A DNA stretch of 64,000 bases from Euglena gracilis (taxonomy: Eukaryota > Euglenida > Euglenophyceae > Euglenales), in contig CP154954.1 of assembly GCA_039621445.1 (NCBI GenBank), forward strand, positions 52,285,526 to 52,349,525, given 5' to 3'. A program made the translations under genes and the position numbers. Shown piece by piece: positions 33,832-46,280 of the stretch. The first letter of the stretch is position 1, and each line of letters begins with the position of its first letter. The notes below the pieces were generated by a model that did no database searches, was not told the DNA's origin, and saw nothing but the letters and a program-made list of their open reading frames with translations.

Positions 33832-35033
33832 AGCATTCTTATTCACATTGGGAAATGGAATTTCATCACTGGGGGCGTTCTAGAATTGCTTTGGATAATG
33901 ACGAAATGTTGCAGTCGCAGTCTGTTTGTGTGTGCGTGCAAGTGCATGAGCGCGACTGCAAGCGTGCATGTGATTGCACACATGCACCAGCGGTGCCTTC
34001 CGAGCCAAAAAGCAGGGCACTGTGGAGTGAACCAACAACTACAGACGACAGTTCGACCAAAGAGAGGGTTAGCCCAAGTGGCCCCCCGGGTCAACGCCGG
34101 GAGGGGGGGTTGGCCGTGTCCAGGGGTGGAGTGCACTCCATATGGGGGCCGGCCGCAGCCCTGCCTCCGGGTCGCGGCCAGTCCGGGCCGTGCCACACCT
34201 CAGGAGGGGGGGCAGGGGGCTGCCTTAGCCATGCTCTCCCGCGGCAATGCACCCCCCGCTGTGCAGTGCATTCTTGCGCCACGGTTCCCTTGGAGCCCAG
34301 GGTGGTAGGCAGAGGCGAGGCTGTTGGGAGGTCCATCAAGTTTGGGCGGAGGTAGCGCCAGAGGGGATCGTCCTGTAGCGAATTGCTGCCCCCGCAGGAG
34401 CCAGGGGGGGGGGGGCGGGGGAATTTTCAGGTGAAAAACTCGACGGGAACAACAATGTTGAAAAAGATAACACAAAAGAACGCATAATTGCAGGGTCAAT
34501 GGCCAGTGATACGTGCATTTTGCCACGGGGCATAATATTCATATCAATATTATCAAGTCATGGCTCGCAAGCTTCACACTATGACATGAAATGCAATATG
34601 AGCAACAGGGAGAAAAGAAAATTGCTCTGAAAAGTGTATATTTTTGTGGAAAATGTCATGCTTTATAATGAACCCGAAATTCTGGTGACGACCGACTTGT
34701 TCATTGAATGTGTTCAACGTGAGCAGGAAACTCAGAAATTCGAAACAATGCGCAACACAACAATGTAAAATCATGCAAAAATAGATTCATTTTTAATTCT
34801 TTGGATCCTGAATCTTTTTCAGGTTGCATAAAACTCACATTATCGAGATTTTTCATGTTGGACAGCATTGTCGGCCTGTCCAAATTTTAATTGCCACCGG
34901 TATGGAAGACAATTTTCGATCGATGTGACACACTGGGCCGATTGAAAAGAAAACAACAACAAACACCAAAAGAACAACAAACCATCACTGTTCGTCTTGG
35001 GGAGGGGGTCCTGGGAGGGGTCACACGCCATAC

Positions 35034-35198
35034 CTGAACGGGGCGGCAACAGCCAGTCAGCCACCCTCAGCGGGCCGGGGGTGAGCAGGGCAGCAGACAC
35101 ACTGCATCTCAGCAGCGGGGCAAACAGCCCCGACGACCGCGGAGGGAGCCGAACACAGGCCAGTGGAGGCAGGCCCCGGCGACGGGGAAGCCATCACT
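35034..35198 (-). CDS. Two candidate exons of an unknown gene
   Basis: Exon 35034-35101 lies between GAGATGCAG and CAG/GTATGG and reads VSAALLTPGPLRVADWLLPP. Upstream on the same strand, a stretch from about 35198 follows TGTCCCGCAG and reads RTKSDGFPVAGACLHWP before GTGTTC. Both have good splice signals but no recognised product and few neighbours. They may be part of a gene whose other exons lie among the islands at 37-45 kb. Confidence 0.35.
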
Positions 35199-35608
35199 TT
35201 TGGTCCGCTGCGGGACAGTGCGGAAAAATTGCGGAAATTGCGGAAAATTACGGAAAATGTGGAAAACTGACGTCCTTCCGGCTTTCAAGGCCGCAGGCTG
35301 CGCCAAACTCGGTTTGGCTGGCTCCCCCTGTACGTCCCAGGAATTGAGGTTTGCCGACCCCACGGGAGGTTGGGAGGTTGAGCCAGTCAGGCACTCGGGA
35401 AAGGACAGTGGGGTTTATGGGCCGGGGAGTGAATCAGATCGAGAACCGAAAGCTGATACCGAAGGCATTGGACAATGAACACTAAAATGACAACCTGGCT
35501 GTAAAGGCTAGACGGCCCAAACCATTCCTTTCCAGGGGAGGGGGGGTCACTTTCCTCTTTTAAAAGAACATTCAATCAGTTTTTGAAGACGAGAGTCGCT
35601 CACTTCCT

Positions 35609-36260
35609 CGGGGGGGGGGGGGGCAAATCGATATCGGAGGCCTTTGGAAAAATTGCGGAAAAATTGCGGAAATTGTGGTTTTGGGGACTGAGAAAATTTC
35701 ATGACTTTTGTCATTTTTGCAATAGAGGTACAAGATTTGAGCCATTTTTCCAACAAAAAGGCCCAAAAACATATTTTTTTTTGTAATTTGGGATGATGTT
35801 GATTCTGGAAATATGGAATTTCTCGGGTGAAATGAAAAACCCAAAAATGGCGAAAAAATAAAACTTTGGTACCAGGTGAAATCTGGTACAGGATGCGAAA
35901 TTTTCTAAATCGAAATTATTTCCCAGCAAAATTTGAGCAGAAATATGGGGGAAATCAAAAAAGGCCCAGAAATTGCCAAATTTTGTCAAAATTTGTAACA
36001 TTTGGCAAACTTGGCAAATTTGCAAGAAAATAACAAAAATTCCCACGATTTTCCACATTTTCCGCAATTTTCCACAGTTTCTGCAATATCTGCAATTTTT
36101 CCGCATTTTCCGCATTTTTTCCACAATTTTTTCCCTTTCCGCAATCTTCCCGCATGAACCTGAGATGGAAGGCGAAACGAGTTCCGGCCATTCCCTGAAC
36201 GTTTCGCAACGGAACCCAGTTGCTTTTTTAAAATTGCGGATATCAATCACCCCTCCCCTG
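35609..36260. mobile_element. CAGGG-class element, GATATC ends with TTGCGGAA motifs, copy 1
   Basis: A G-run followed by AAATCGATATCGGAGG at the left pairs with the right end TGCGGATATCAATCACCCCT. A perfect 7-bp duplication ACTTCCT flanks it (35602-35608 and 36261-36267). AATTGCGGAAA motifs are repeated inside both ends. The interior matches the element at 48875-49471 over several hundred bases (for example TCTGGAAATATGGAATTTCT). Confidence 0.85.
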
Positions 36261-36269
36261 ACTTCCTAC

Positions 36270-37028
36270 CAGAATTTCCCACAAATTCGTGCTAGGGACC
36301 CTCAATTCTGATTTGTGATTATTTGTGATTATTTGTGATTATTCGTGATTATTCGTGATTAGTCGTGATTATTTGTGCCCAAAAATTGCCTGGTTTTTTT
36401 AACAAACCCAGAAAACCAATGCACACTCCTCATATGACTTGTGCATCACATCCAATGGCAGAAATATCAAAAACGAAGATTTCGAATGAATGAATGTTGT
36501 TGCCAAAGCATGTGGTGTTGCACTGTGCAGTGTTGTGTTGCACGGTGTGATAAAAAAAAAAAAAAAGCGTCAGATCACATGTTGAACAGAGAAGCGCTGC
36601 TCAACATCGCCATTGCAAAACATCATGACGGTGGCTTGGCGCAATGTCTTTCTTACACTTCGGCTTGAAAGCTTGGAACATTGCCCAACCCACTAACACA
36701 ATCACAAAAGCCAAAAATGAAACATAAGGGCGAGCTGTGCTCTTCCCATCGTTTGCCGATTCTTTTGCTTCTTAGCCGTCATTTTTCAGCCCGTTTCCAC
36801 GTTAGTTTCTCTTTTGACGAGGATTGCTCCTTGACTGAGGCGTCATTCTCAGAAGAAGACATTCTGCAGTGAGAACAGAAACCGTTCCAGGTCGTTCGTG
36901 GAAATTCGTGATTATTCGTGATTATTCGTGATTATTCGTGATTATTCGTGAGTTTTGAAAATTCCCAAATTCGTGCTGGTTCGTGATTATTCGCGATTAT
37001 TTGTGGCACGAATTTGTGGGAAACCCTG
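36270..37028. mobile_element. 0.76 kb CAG-ended element with TTCGTGATTA arrays
   Basis: The left end CAGAATTTCCCACAAATTCG pairs with the reverse complement of the right end, CAGGGTTTCCCACAAATTCG. TGATTATTCG-type repeats lie inside both ends (36311-36372 and 36905-37003). The ends match those of the element at 22724-23428 but the internal 10-mer differs. The flanks TCCTAC and TCCTAA are only a weak target duplication. It sits nine bases after the element ending at 36260. Confidence 0.75.
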
Positions 37029-37049
37029 TCCTAATCCGCCCCTGGGGGG

Positions 37050-37282
37050 AGACAGCAGGCTGTACGGGATGGCCTGGCCCCGCCAGACCTGGTGGGGGGG
37101 GTGGATCCCCCTTACCCACCAAAGCACCGCACAAGGAAAAAATTTGACCTGTTGAAGAAGAATTGACCCTTTGAAATTGGCACCCTCGAAAACATGGGAA
37201 AGCCTGGTTGGGGGGGACCCACCCACCAGGATGGGTGGGGGGGGGTCGACCCGTCGGATTTCGGGGATTCCGTACAGCCTTG
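37050..37282. repeat. GGCCTGG foldback unit
   Basis: CAGGCTGTACGGGATGGCC at the left is mirrored by GGGGATTCCGTACAGCCTTG at the right, with G-run/C-run hairpins between (GGTGGATCCCCC, GGTCGACCC). It is a fuller member of the family seen at 2945-3028 and 46281-46530. Confidence 0.6.
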
Positions 37283-37439
37283 GGGGTCGATCACTCTTGC
37301 CACTCGGGCCAAAATGGCTCAAAATCAATTCTGGATTTTGGCCAAAAAAACAACAACGAAAAAAGAACTGTTTGACGTGGTGGGCCACTGTTGGCCAGTC
37401 CTGGCCGAGGTCAACCCTGGGGGAGTCCGCGGCCAAACA

Positions 37440-39650
37440 CCCCTCACCACCCCCTCCGGGGCGTGGGTTTTGGTCAATGCACACCTTGGGCATTGACATG
37501 GAACGGACGCCTCCCATACACCGGGCAGGGGGGTCATTAGAAATGGGGGGGGGACGGAAGGGATGTGGGACCCCGGGGGAGAATGGAACGCTTGGCCGGT
37601 ACATTTGGGGCCCCGTGGCCATCGCCCACCCCGGGGCCTGGGCTGGACGGAGGCCGCCGCTGCGCCGCAGCCCTGTGCCCCAGGGCGACGGGGAAAGGCT
37701 GCCCTGGGGGTGGGCCTCCGGATTCCTCTCCCTACCGGTTCGCTTCCCAGAGCAGGGAATGTCCTGAGGACCCCCCGGGGGTCCAGCCGGCCGGCTGGAA
37801 AAAGGTGCTGGCTGCCCCCCCCCCCCCAAGGGGTGGGGGTCCGGAGGGGGGGGGGGTCCGTGCCTCTGGTTGCCGGGTTGAACCTGGCTGCCACCGAAAA
37901 ACAGCCAAAAAATCAAATCCAGCTGGGTTGGACTTTTCTGGCCAAAATGTTTGGGGTGAAAAACCCCAAAAGCACCAAAAAGGGTCATTTTTGGCCATTT
38001 TGGCCAGAAATTTTCGGTGCGTTGCATTTTTTCCAGCCCGGCATTGGGGCTGTGAAGCCTTTGTTACCGCTTGACCCTTGGGGGGAGGGGGTCCAGAGCC
38101 CAGCTGGGAGCTGCTAGCTGGAAAAAAGGTGCTGGCTGGCTGGACCCCCTTGTGGGGGTAGGGTGGGGTCCGGCTTAAGAAATTCCCTGTGAGCCGGAGA
38201 CAGCCGCGGCAGAGAAGGGCTGCGGGCAGAGCGCCGTTCCGTGGGTGGCACCGCCACCGGAAACACGCAAACGGGTGGTTGGCGACCTTGTCCCCCATCG
38301 GGCGAGGTCTACGGAATGATTCCCCCCAACCTAACGGGGGGGGGGCCGCCGGGATCTGAACCTGGTTTGGTGGAACTCAGGCTGCGTGAAAAACTTCCCA
38401 AAACGTTGGAACGTCATAACTACAATCTGCACAAAAATGACCGTAAAAAATGCCGAAAGCAAAATGATGGGGAAACACTTGGTGAAATTCCGATTTGCAT
38501 CAATTCTGGGACCCTGGAATTCTGATTTGGATCATTTTTTTCCTTTTCGAAATATCGGTCTTCGGAGCTTTAATTTTCTTCCTGGCACGGACTTTATTTT
38601 GAAAATGGACGCCTCATCAATCTCCATGATCAATGAGCTTGCTGAGCGTGCCCAGCTCCCTCCCCTTCGAAGGGGAAGCGCGACGTTTTCAATGCATGTT
38701 TCCATTTCAAACCTAACCGAGGAAAAAAGCTCGACTCGTTAGTTTACCCGCTTTGCTGCCCAATCCTGCGTCTACTTGCGAGTGTGGTGTGGAGACCCCA
38801 CGAAAGCGTTGTGTCTGCCATGCCCATGCATTCCACGGGTGTTTTCTGGACCCTGGTACCACTTTGCTGTAATACGCCCTCTGATGACTATGAACAGCGT
38901 TCCTGGCGCTTCAAAGGCATCCAGATACACACTTTTGCAACTTGTCCAAGGGGCCATGTGGCAAACACTATGGGAGAAAATTATGGGAAAAATTGGGGGG
39001 AAACTCCCAAAAGTATTACCGTACGGGGCTTAAACCATCTGATTGGTGTACCCTGAAGCAGCCAGATGGAGCAATTATTCACGTGGGCGGCACCGCCTGT
39101 GCCTGAGGAGGAGGGGCAAGGCACAGGGTCGGAGCCAAAATTGCGGCGATGGACGGCCGGCCGGCCACAACACAATTCGATTCGGGCACCGATATGATGC
39201 CCCGAGGGGAGGTCGAAGTAGCCTGACCGGGGAGCCCCCCGGCATCGGAGTCTTACAGCAGAAGACCCTCAGCCCAACCACGCGGAGTTCCCTGCCTGCG
39301 TCAGTGAAGGCACCAGCTTTGATAACACCTTGCCGGGAGGCCAGGTGGCGAACGTTCCAAAAACTGGAAAAAAAGCGGATATGAGAGGGGGCCAATCGCC
39401 AGGGGGGGGGTACCGCCTGCCACCCAAAAGACAGCCTCGTAGCTGGCAAATTTTGTAGCCCAGGAAATATCGAGGTGGACAGTGGACCAGTGGAAAACGG
39501 GAGCAGCGATGCCGGGGGGAGGCTCGATGGGGTAGTTGAGTAATCGTACAGTTTGGGGCCGGCACGGGGGCCGCCTCGTTCAGCACACTTTCCTCTCACG
39601 GAAAGAACAGCGCCAGGAGGGCAGTGGGGGCTGAGGCTCCGAACACAGGG
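37440..39650 (-). other. GC-rich islands, possible exons, none convincing
   Basis: Open minus-strand stretches occur near 37560-37745 (GTGLRRSGGLRPAQAPGWAM), 38180-38300 (VANHPFACFRWRCHPRNGAL) and 39075-39680 (a 201-codon open frame). None has clear paired splice sites, and plus-strand frames are open too. A diverged repeat (GGCTGGAAAAAGGTGCTGGC plus CCGGGTTGAACCTGGCTGCC) is shared by 33540-33665, 37785-37935, 38105-38175 and partly 18345-18430. Confidence 0.3.
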
Positions 39651-40243
39651 CTCCACGGACCAATCCAACCCTCCCCCCACCAGACAGACAAATGGGTTTG
39701 GGGGGCGGTGTGTATTTTGCTATATTATATATACCACAATATGTCACATACAAATACACATCTTTATTTTGGGGAGGGATACATTGGGAGGGTCACACAA
39801 ACACAATATACACCCTGCATATCTCTCAAAGCTATTACTTATGCATGGCCCTGTTCTCTGTTCAATGACAGCCATACACTACTGCCCTCCCCAAGGGTTC
39901 CATTCAGGCCCCAACCCCCAGATGGAGGGAACGCTGTCTTTTGGACCATTTTTTATTAGTTTCGTTTGAAAATCCTTAAATGCGAGATATTTTGTAGAAT
40001 TTAAAGGACCAGACTTCTGAGCCAAAATTTGATCATCGGCAATTAGAAAAAAAGTCAGAAAATACTAAACAAAAGACCAAATCCATCGCGACATGATTTG
40101 GGTTTGACGTCAAAAATAGGTTTTGGGGTCGACGGCAGGTGCGCGGCAGATATTTTTTGAGGACCTGGGAGCAGGTTTTTTTGAAGGTTGCCCCCCCCCT
40201 GGGGGGGCAGGGTTGGTGGGTCCGCCTAACGACCCTGACCCTA

Positions 40244-40286
40244 TTCCTAACCCTAACTCTTTCCCTAACCCAAACCCTAAGCCCAA
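40244..40286. repeat. Degenerate telomere-like CCCTAA stretch
   Basis: CCCTATTCCTAACCCTAACT, then CCCTAACCCAAACCCTAAGC, makes about six imperfect CCCTAA(A) units. It is internal and short, so it is not a chromosome end. It may be a healed break or chance. Confidence 0.5.
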
Positions 40287-40605
40287 AACTCGAGAACGAC
40301 ATACTGGTCCCAGTCGGCTTCGGGCCTTCAGAGTAAGTGGGGGTCGGACCCACAGGATAAATCACTGGGATCCGTTATGATCAGTAATTGCCCTAGTCTA
40401 ATGTGGAACCCTTTAAACTCCCTCTTAGGTACGTTCATGGTGTCGCAAAAGTGGTTGGTTACTGCAGATGCACACACAGACTGTATGTGCATTTGCGCAA
40501 ACCAACCACATGTACAATTTCACCAATTTCAGCTTGCACATTTGGCCTTTTTTCACAATTGCGAAAATGGTTGGGGAGCGCAAATGCAACCATGTGTGCA
40601 AATAC

Positions 40606-40950
40606 CAGGGGGGGGAATGCGCTAGCAGGGCCTCAAAAAAAAAATGCACAAAAAATGCGCAAAAATGCTCATAATTTGAGCGAAAATGCACAAAAACCAT
40701 GAAAATGAAAAATTTCCCCAAAACATGCAAAAATGGCACCAAATTTACAATAATTGTGAAGAAAAATATCAGTTTCAAACAAAAAATCAAAAACTCAAAA
40801 AATTGCAGGATATTGCGAAAACTTGCAAAAATGATCAAAAAAATGCGAAAAATTGTGAAAAATCACAAAAAAATGAACCTAAAAATAAAAAAAGAACACG
40901 TTGAAAAAAAATCGAAAAAATGAAAAAAAATGCGAAATGCATCCCCCCTG
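40606..40950. mobile_element. 0.35 kb CAGGG element with ATGCGCAAAA motifs
   Basis: CAGGGGGGGGAATGCGC at the left pairs with GCATCCCCCCTG at the right. The flanks are CAAATAC (40599-40605) and CAAAATAC (40951-40958), a near 7/8-bp duplication. Between are many TGCGCAAAAA or TGCAAAAATG words. Related to 55374-55809. Confidence 0.65.
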
Positions 40951-41572
40951 CAAAATACACACAGCAACCATTGCATTCTCACAAAGTCAAATGATTCAGG
41001 CACCGTCTCAGGCTATATTTCACCTGCCCCAAATCGTTCCTACAACATCCTAAGTTGATGAGGCAGCTGCTCTAAAGCACCCTAACTTTCAAAGTCCCTT
41101 CTCTTCTCCCATCTTCGCGTTCTGGGGCACCACTTCACGACCTCATCACATCATTTGGGCTTCGGGAGTCAGGTGCTGTCACTTTCAAAAAAAAAAGGTC
41201 GATTTGTGCAAACCCGAGTTACGCCACCTAAATGTGCATTACTACCATACCAGCATGGTTATAGCATGGCCTGCTCCTACCAACAAACATGTCCTTTCTG
41301 CTCAACTTTGTGATCAACTTTCTGCCAGCAAATTTCCGGGGACACGTAAACCCATGCTGTCGATGCATCGGATGCATGGGGCTGCTCCCAACTCCAGCGG
41401 GAGGGGGAACAAGACCTGTCAGGGAATGAGTGCGGCGTAGTAGTGTTTGGCTGCCGACAGAACTGTTGAGCTCGAAGGCTTCAGGTTCATGAAGTCCTGG
41501 GCGCTTGTAAGCGCACCGACTAACGGTGTGCCCCCCTACCTGCCTCGAGGGCCATCCAAGGGCGATGGGTAA

Positions 41573-42016
41573 TCAGAGGGGGGAGGGAACACAGAGGGGG
41601 GCAGGGGGAACGGAGCACAGGCAGAGCGCTGCTTCACCGTTTGCCTGCTGGTCTGTCTCGGTCCTTGCTCCGACAGCAGACACACTCAGCCAGCAGCCGA
41701 CAGGTCCGACAGCAGCACAGGGGGGGACGTCTTTCTTTGTGGAGAAGGCGTCGGAGAAGGCCCGCCACGCCGGTGAAAACCCATGAGGGGGGTCCAAAGA
41801 AGAAGGCAAGAATTGAATAGAATTCTGATGAAGGACTGGATGGAAAAAGAATGACAGCTCAAAGACGTCTTCGGCGCATGTGATTCCTTGAAGGGAACTT
41901 TCAAGGTCGCCCAACAAAAATGAGAAAGACTCGGGACTTTGCTTAGGACTGATCTTTAGAAATCCCAACACATCTTTAGTCCTTGTGCTATTTCCATTTA
42001 CCTTCAGAAATCCCAC
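41573..42016 (-). CDS. Candidate coding stretch, unknown
   Basis: A 147-codon open frame reads DVLGFLKISPKQSPESFSFL near its start and FSPAWRAFSDAFSTKKDVPP later. Composition is protein-like, but no splice partners or family were recognised. It may be one or two exons or a chance frame. Confidence 0.3.
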   Translation of the reverse strand: MGFLKVNGNSTRTKDVLGFLKISPKQSPESFSFLLGDLESSLQGITCAEDVFELSFFFHPVLHQNSIQFLPSSLDPPHGFSPAWRAFSDAFSTKKDVPPCAAVGPVGCWLSVSAVGARTETDQQANGEAALCLCSVPPAPLCVPSPL

Positions 42017-42619
42017 ACCTTAGAGTCCCGCTCATATACCCCTATCTTCAGCCACAGAACATTAGTTGGAAGGGGGACAGCAACAAGAAAGGAATCAGAT
42101 CTGTCATCCTGGGCCAGGGGGTATTTTTTTTAAAGACCGGAGGAATTTTTTTCTTCAAAGAACATAACTTCGAAAAAAAGCCAAAAATGGCCAAAACTCC
42201 GGTGGGGGATCAAAACTTTTAAAAAAAAACCCTTCCTGGGCGTTCTAACGTGATTGCAACCATCCCGTGTGGCACAAAGAGGGGCGCCTCCGTTCCGCTG
42301 CACCGCATCGGGTGCAACCGGACCTCCTCCCCGCCCGCTGCAGCGTGCGCAGCACATGGCCTGGTCGGGCCACAGCAACCAACGGGGGGGGGGTGGGCTG
42401 AGAAGCACAAAACGCGTCTTCATAAGCGGCGCAGGCAGAGGACGACACGTCAGAAACCCGACACGGGCACTGTGATCCCCCGAGGGCGGGGCCGAGGCAA
42501 GGCCCCTGTCTCGCACACCGCAGGCCGGGTCTGCCAACCAGGCAGCGGGCCCCGGGCCACCGGAGGGCAAAGCCCCTGAACACATCTGTGTCAGACATGC
42601 ACCGGCTTCTCAATGCCCT

Positions 42620-43265
42620 TGAAATACTGTGCAGTACAGTACAATACAAAACAATACATTACACTGAAATGCCACACCAGACAGTGAAAAATGCAGTTAC
42701 AATACAATACAGTATAATACTGCAAAGTAGTGCCGTACCGTACTGTACAATACAATACAATTGCAATACAGTGCACCGCAATACAGTATAACACATTAGT
42801 AGTAAGTAAGTACAGTAAACCCCCCCAAAATAAGACCCAGGTCTTATTTTTGGGTCCGTTGCTGGAAACCTCCAGGGGGGGGGGGGTCTTATTTTTTGGG
42901 GGGGTCCTATTTTGGATTTTTTCTTGACCGACCCGGGCCTGAAAAAAACCGTCATTTTTCAGGTTCCCAAAATCATCAAAAATTTTCCTTCGGCGCTTCG
43001 CGCCATGTGTAAATTCATGTAAGTTGACATTTAGCATGCTTTTTGAACTTCAAAAACCTGAAAATTTTGTCATTTTTCTGTGTGAAATTGGGGGTTTTGG
43101 TAATTTTTCAGGGAAATTTTTCACCGTTATTTTGGGGGGGTCTTATTTTTGGATTTTTGCTCGATCGGCTCAAGGGGGGGGGGGTCTTATTTTTGGGGGG
43201 TTTACAGTACAATACAGTACAGTACAGTGCAGTGCAGTACAGGACATTACAGTGCAGTGCATTAT
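42620..43265. repeat. CAATA/CAGTA microsatellite interrupted by a small element
   Basis: ACAATACAGTA-type repeats at 42625-42815 resume at 43205-43265. Between them lies an inverted-end unit. Confidence 0.85.
42816..43208. mobile_element. TAAACCCCCC...AAATAAGACC inverted-end element
   Basis: AGTAAACCCCCCCAAAATAA at the left is mirrored by GGTCTTATTTTTGGGGGGTT at the right. Further AATAAGACC/GGTCTTATT words occur inside. A relative spans about 52861-53285 and a fragment lies at 50618-50670. Because it sits inside a microsatellite, the target duplication cannot be defined. Confidence 0.65.
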
Positions 43266-45073
43266 TTTAACCAGCCAGGTGGTTGGATCCGCGTGCCAGC
43301 GGCACTGACCCCAGCTCAGGACTTCGGCCGGCTGTCCACACCGAATTTCCCGGCCAGCGCTGGCGGCAGCGGAGGGGCGCCCCGGCCCCGGGCAAAACAC
43401 CACAGGATAGCGTGGCGCACTCACAGCACCAGACATCCAGCAGCACAGTGTAGGGGGAGGGGGGCGGGGAATTGGGGGACACAGGCCTGAGGCGCTAGGG
43501 GTGGGCGAGGGGCACACCGGAAGGCAAGGCCTCTCCTGGACGCACCCAACCTGAACAGGGCGGATGGGCACCCCTGCCCATACGCCTGTGTAGGAAGGCC
43601 TGGTGGGGGGGGGTCGGACCCCCCCACCAACACCTCCCATGAGAATGGGCCACCACCCTGACTGCACAGCTCTCCCCCCAGTGGCCAACAGATCATTGCG
43701 CAAGAGCAACACGCTGCGGGTGCGTATGCGTGCGCGTGCGTGTGCGTGTCTGTCCGTGGGTGCACGTGCTTGTGTGTGGAAACACCGACGGTTGGTGCAT
43801 GGCTGGAAATCGGTCGGGAGGAGCAACTCACACCGGCTGGCGCCCCCCTCCCCCCTAGTGGCACACCAAGTTGGGGAGACAAGCGAGACAGGGACAGGGG
43901 GGGGGGAGAGGGACACTAACTCACCACTAACTCAACTGTACTGTGAACTCCGGGGTCCCTCACCAATGGTGGGCCTGGGGCGGCCCTGGGTTGGGCGGAT
44001 GGGTCACGGAGGCGATCCAGAGGAGAGGGGGCAATCGGGGACCGCTGAGGACCTCCAACGGGCAAATAGGAGGAGACCACCGCCGGAGGGCTCCCGGCTC
44101 ACCCCTCGGGTTGGGAAGGGGGCACACACAGACACAGACACAGGGGCGAAAGATACACCACACCAGAAAGAAGCGAGGTGCGTGAAACACGACAAAAATA
44201 AGCCAGAATACACAATAAATAATATAATCCGAAATAATGCCCAAATAATAAAATAATCCGAAATAATGCTCAAATACCCGGCACTTCAACTGAAAAAAAA
44301 TACACAAAAATGTGCAATGGTGTCGAATTGCCAGAATCTCAGAAAGATGACTGACCCATTTGATGTCGTTGAAGAAAGATTTCTTTTTAAGCACACTTGG
44401 CGCTTCGCGAAAAAAATCGTGATTCTTTCAAATGCGCAATCAAAACTGCAGGTATAACTGCAATTTACCATTGCCTTCTTTTCCATTTCTTGCCCTGAGC
44501 TGTACACACTGGTTGGAGGATGGCCACAATTTTACATTTTGTTTGTGTTTTACTCCTTCACCTGAAAATGAAACTAAGTCAATTCATTCTCTGAAAAATA
44601 CTGAACCTTTAAAAAGGGAAAAAAGGGAAATGTCAGAGGTATGGTTTCCCCACCGCGCCCACATCTGTTCGCATGGTCCTCCATTTTGCACCGTCCGCTG
44701 CCAACGGGTGCTTGCGGCGGGAGGAGAGCCCCCGGTCAGGGTAGGAGAGCACAGCGGAAAAAGGCCGGGAGGCATATACAGTGGTCCGCCGGGGGATGGG
44801 GGAGAGGGGCCGGAGAATCACCGGCTGGCGGGTCTGAGCCGGGCAGGGCAGGGCCGGGGCAGGGGCTGGGGCCGCGTTGCCACGGCGCCGTGCCGTGTCT
44901 GATGGGGGGGGGGCACTGAGAATGTTGATGGGCGGCTTCCTTCCCCCCGGGTAGGGATCAAGGGAGGCTCCATTCACACCACCGAAAGCTACACAAAAAT
45001 CGTTTGACTCTGGAATGCAGGACCACACAAGTTTTCAGTGTATACTGAACGCAGGGCAAAAATATCCTCGCTC

Positions 45074-45077
<4 letters not shown>

Positions 45078-45138
<61 letters not shown>

Positions 45139-45147
45139 TGTGTGTGT

Positions 45148-45184
<37 letters not shown>

Positions 45185-45420
45185 CGCGCGCGCGTGCTTT
45201 GCACGTGTGTGTTGTATGTTTTAGTAAATGTTGCTGCTGCTGCTGCTGCTGCTGTGTGTATGTGTGCACGCGTTCGTGAGTGTGTGCGTGTGCGTGCGTG
45301 CGTGCGTGCGTGTGTGTGCGCGCGCACTCGTGGTTGTGTGTGGGTGGGTGGGTGGGTGGGTGGGTGTGTGTTTGTGTGTGTGCGCGCGCACGCGCACGTG
45401 CGTGCATATCTGCTGGCTAA
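45078..45420. repeat. GA, TG, TGC and GGTG microsatellites
   Basis: A (GA)n tract (45078-45137) is followed by (TG)n, a GCGCGCGC core, (TGC)n at 45230-45254 and (GGTG)n at 45340-45368. There are no coding signs. Confidence 0.95.
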
Positions 45421-46280
45421 GCCACGGCATGCACGGGACACAATGGGCAGGAGAGGACGGGAGATGAGTTGGGAAAATTCCTGGCAGGCGGCTTCTTGAA
45501 GGGTGGGACGTCGAGTTGGGGCAGGCTGGGGCTGCAGATGGGCATCAGCCGGGGGAGGGGGGAAGCAACATGGACCTTCAAAACAAACATCACAAAGCAA
45601 AACACAAATAAACTCACAAAAAAAGCAAAATGCATACAGTTCCTTCAGGAGTTCCCCTGGCATGAGAGCCCCCGCTGGAGAGGGCCGGAGAGGAATAAAT
45701 ATTACCTCCTCCGGGAAAATGTTGCATTCTGGAACATTACATATTAATATTTTTGGGGCTTGCTGGTTCAAAAATGAACAACTTATTTTGCAAAAAAAAA
45801 TCCATTAAAAGGTTTTTAAATCCGAAAACTCAACATAAAATTTGGTTTCAGGGGAAAATAAAAGCATCGTTTTTCTAAACCGAAAAATTTTACAAACAAA
45901 AACCCAAAAATTAGAGGGGTAAAACCACAAAAAATGTCCACCCCCTTGATCAGTGGCGGGCGGACGGACGTTTTGTGCATTCACCAAGAAACAAAATGGC
46001 GCCTAAATGCCCTCCTGCAGAATTACTTGCAGCCTCACTTTGCTGACATCCTTGTCTACTACTGGCTGCAACCACGCCAATCTCATTGTGTACGTTCAAG
46101 AATGACACTTGCAATTTCGTACAGGTGAAATATCTGGTGATAAAAGGGGAAAAAGGAGAAGTGGCAGGTGGGTTGGTTGGGTGGTTGAATTTAACCAAAA
46201 TGGTAATTTGGATGACTTTAAACTTATAAAATTTGTACACAGAGAAATATAGAATGTGACCAGCTGAAATGGGGGTCAGA

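Larger units (their letters stand above)
42250..44910 (-). other. Further exon-like GC islands
   Basis: Minus-strand open stretches without obvious function occur near 42260-42560, 43280-43455 (VWCCECATLSCGVLPGAGAP) and 44660-44890 (TVYASRPFSAVLSYPDRGLS). They look like exons of one or more minus-strand genes but could not be chained in phase. Confidence 0.25.

Noticed and set aside
40244-40286. Telomere or chromosome end
   Set aside because: Only a few imperfect units, flanked by ordinary sequence on both sides.
41218-41232. TTACGCCACCTAA resembling a right end of a TTAG element
   Set aside because: The matching left end (TTAGGTACG at 40429) agrees over only six bases and there is no target duplication.
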